This document shows, piece by piece, positions 6,126 through 6,726 of a stretch of 6,726 nt of DNA. The translations under genes and the position numbers were made by a program. Location of the stretch: NCBI GenBank assembly GCA_014239035.1, contig JAAZZY010000070.1:1-6726 (forward strand). Direction: 5' to 3'. Source of the DNA: Chlamydiia bacterium (lineage in GTDB: Bacteria; Chlamydiota; Chlamydiia; Chlamydiales; JAAZZY01). A model generated the notes under the pieces. The model saw nothing but the letters and a program-made list of their open reading frames with translations, was not told the DNA's origin and ran no database searches. Each line of letters opens with the position of its first letter. Positions within the stretch are counted from its first letter, which is position 1.

Positions 6126-6155
6126 TGACAATTCTCTCTTTTTTCTTGCACGCGG

Positions 6156-6184
6156 ATCATAATTTAAGGATGAGCAAAATGCAA
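6156..6184 (-). promoter_or_regulatory. candidate gapA promoter
   Basis: On the minus strand TTGCAT (6179-6184, three of six) is followed by 17 bp and TATGAT (6156-6161, five of six). Transcription would begin near 6149, about 24 nt before the ATG. The AT-rich DNA above it includes the perfect palindrome ATAAAATTTTAT (6214-6225), which may be chance in such sequence. Confidence 0.45.
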
Positions 6185-6283
6185 AGAAAAAAGTTTTTTC
6201 AACTAAAGTAAAGATAAAATTTTATTTTACAAAAAAATCAAACCTTTCACCTTTTTCTAACTGCTTTTTCCTCTATTTTTATT

Positions 6284-6312
6284 TTGAGATCTAGTAAAAT
6301 CTTTATCTTTTA
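6284..6312 (+). promoter_or_regulatory. weak candidate promoter elements for yhhQ
   Basis: TTGAGA (6284-6289) matches the -35 consensus in five of six positions but has no good -10 at 16-18 bp. TAAAAT (6295-6300) matches the -10 consensus in five of six but lacks a -35 partner; it would place the start of transcription near 6307, about 21 nt before the ATG. Both elements fall in the 202-bp gap shared with gapA, and I cannot decide between them. Confidence 0.25.
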
Positions 6313-6327
6313 ACTTAAGAACCTGCG

Positions 6328-6726
6328 ATGAACAGCGAGATTAAAATCCAAGAGAAGTCAAATTTATATTTCACTTTTTTTTGTGTTCTTTTTGTCACTT
6401 TGCTTCTACTAAGCAACATGACGATGAAGCTTTTTCAGGCTCCATTTTTTTCATCGTTTGCGCTTACATCCGGACTCATTACTTACCCAGTTACCTTTTT
6501 AATCACTGATACGGTAACTGAAATTTGGGGAGCAAAAAAAGCGCATCTAATGGTCTTGATGGCTCTTGGCATGAACCTTTTAATGCTCACTTTCATAAAG
6601 TCGACAATAGTTCTACCAGCGCACCCCGACTGGTTTATCTCTGGAAATAGCTTTGGCTTTCAATCTGTGGTAGAATACCAAACAGCACTCATCTCAGTTT
6701 TTAGTGTGAACACCTACATTTTAATT
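6328..6726 (+). CDS. yhhQ: queuosine-precursor transporter, YhhQ family (5' part)
   Basis: Exactly 133 codons run from the ATG at 6328 to the last base of the window without a stop. The product is hydrophobic, with segments near residues 13-30, 44-62, 72-92 and from 119 onward. The signature YPVTFLITDTVTEIWGAKKA (53-72) matches the FP(L)TFLxTDxVxExxGxxxAR pattern of the YhhQ/DUF165 family, inner-membrane importers of queuosine precursors (preQ0, preQ1 or queuine). Family members have about 220-240 residues, so roughly 100 are missing. As I recall, a chlamydial YhhQ imports queuine from the host for use by tRNA-guanine transglycosylase, which would suit an intracellular bacterium. The start has no clear Shine-Dalgarno. 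The gene diverges from gapA. Confidence 0.85.
   Translation, partial: MNSEIKIQEKSNLYFTFFCVLFVTLLLLSNMTMKLFQAPFFSSFALTSGLITYPVTFLITDTVTEIWGAKKAHLMVLMALGMNLLMLTFIKSTIVLPAHPDWFISGNSFGFQSVVEYQTALISVFSVNTYILI

Noticed and set aside
6214..6225. ATAAAATTTTAT palindrome upstream of gapA as an operator
   Set aside because: It is made only of A and T in a very AT-rich gap, so chance is a sufficient explanation; no second copy is seen near other promoters.
1..6726. CRISPR arrays, insertion sequences, riboswitches or a defence island
   Set aside because: I saw no regularly spaced repeats, inverted terminal repeats with a transposase, known riboswitch core, or nuclease/helicase genes. All gaps are under about 205 bp.

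Overview
The window looks like a piece of chromosome from a low-GC, obligately intracellular bacterium, most likely an environmental member of the Chlamydiae (Parachlamydia/Rhabdochlamydia/Simkania type). Three things point there: a relative of the ATP/ADP-type nucleotide transporters (NTT/Tlc family, found mainly in Chlamydiae, Rickettsiales and plastids), a YhhQ-type queuosine-precursor transporter, and a gapA neighbour of a kind I associate with chlamydiae. The lineage is an inference; nothing here is diagnostic to genus.

Layout from left to right. Bases 1-1210 (minus strand) hold a two-gene unit: a SAM-dependent methyltransferase followed by tag (3-methyladenine-DNA glycosylase I), whose 3' end lies off the left edge. 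A 133-bp gap (1211-1343) carries back-to-back promoters for this unit and for the plus-strand NTT-like transporter (1344-2675). That transporter converges on a minus-strand cluster. In transcription order the cluster is: gapA (6125-5124), a protein with a short conserved-looking head and a long charged tail (5046-4324), tRNA-Leu(TAA) (4264-4182), a NUDT15-like Nudix hydrolase (4162-3707) and an APH/choline-kinase-like phosphotransferase (3729-2710). The last two overlap. At the right edge, diverging from gapA, is the 5' part of a yhhQ-type transporter gene (from 6328, running off the window).

The recognisable roles are glycolysis (gapA), base-excision repair of alkylated DNA (tag), tRNA supply and tRNA modification (tRNA-Leu, yhhQ), membrane uptake (NTT-like, YhhQ) and two small-molecule enzymes of unknown substrate (Nudix, kinase). 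There is no obvious defence island, CRISPR array, insertion sequence or prophage. Two genes in automatic translation begin at TTG codons (3747 and 6131); the sequence argues for ATG starts just inside (3729 and 6125). No stretch over 300 bp is gene-free; the longest gap is 6126-6327.

The points most worth a second look are the NTT-like transporter, which seems to have lost most of the charged residues used by known ATP/ADP exchangers, the overlapping Nudix-kinase pair placed 19 nt behind a tRNA gene, and the uncharacterised head-plus-tail protein after gapA.
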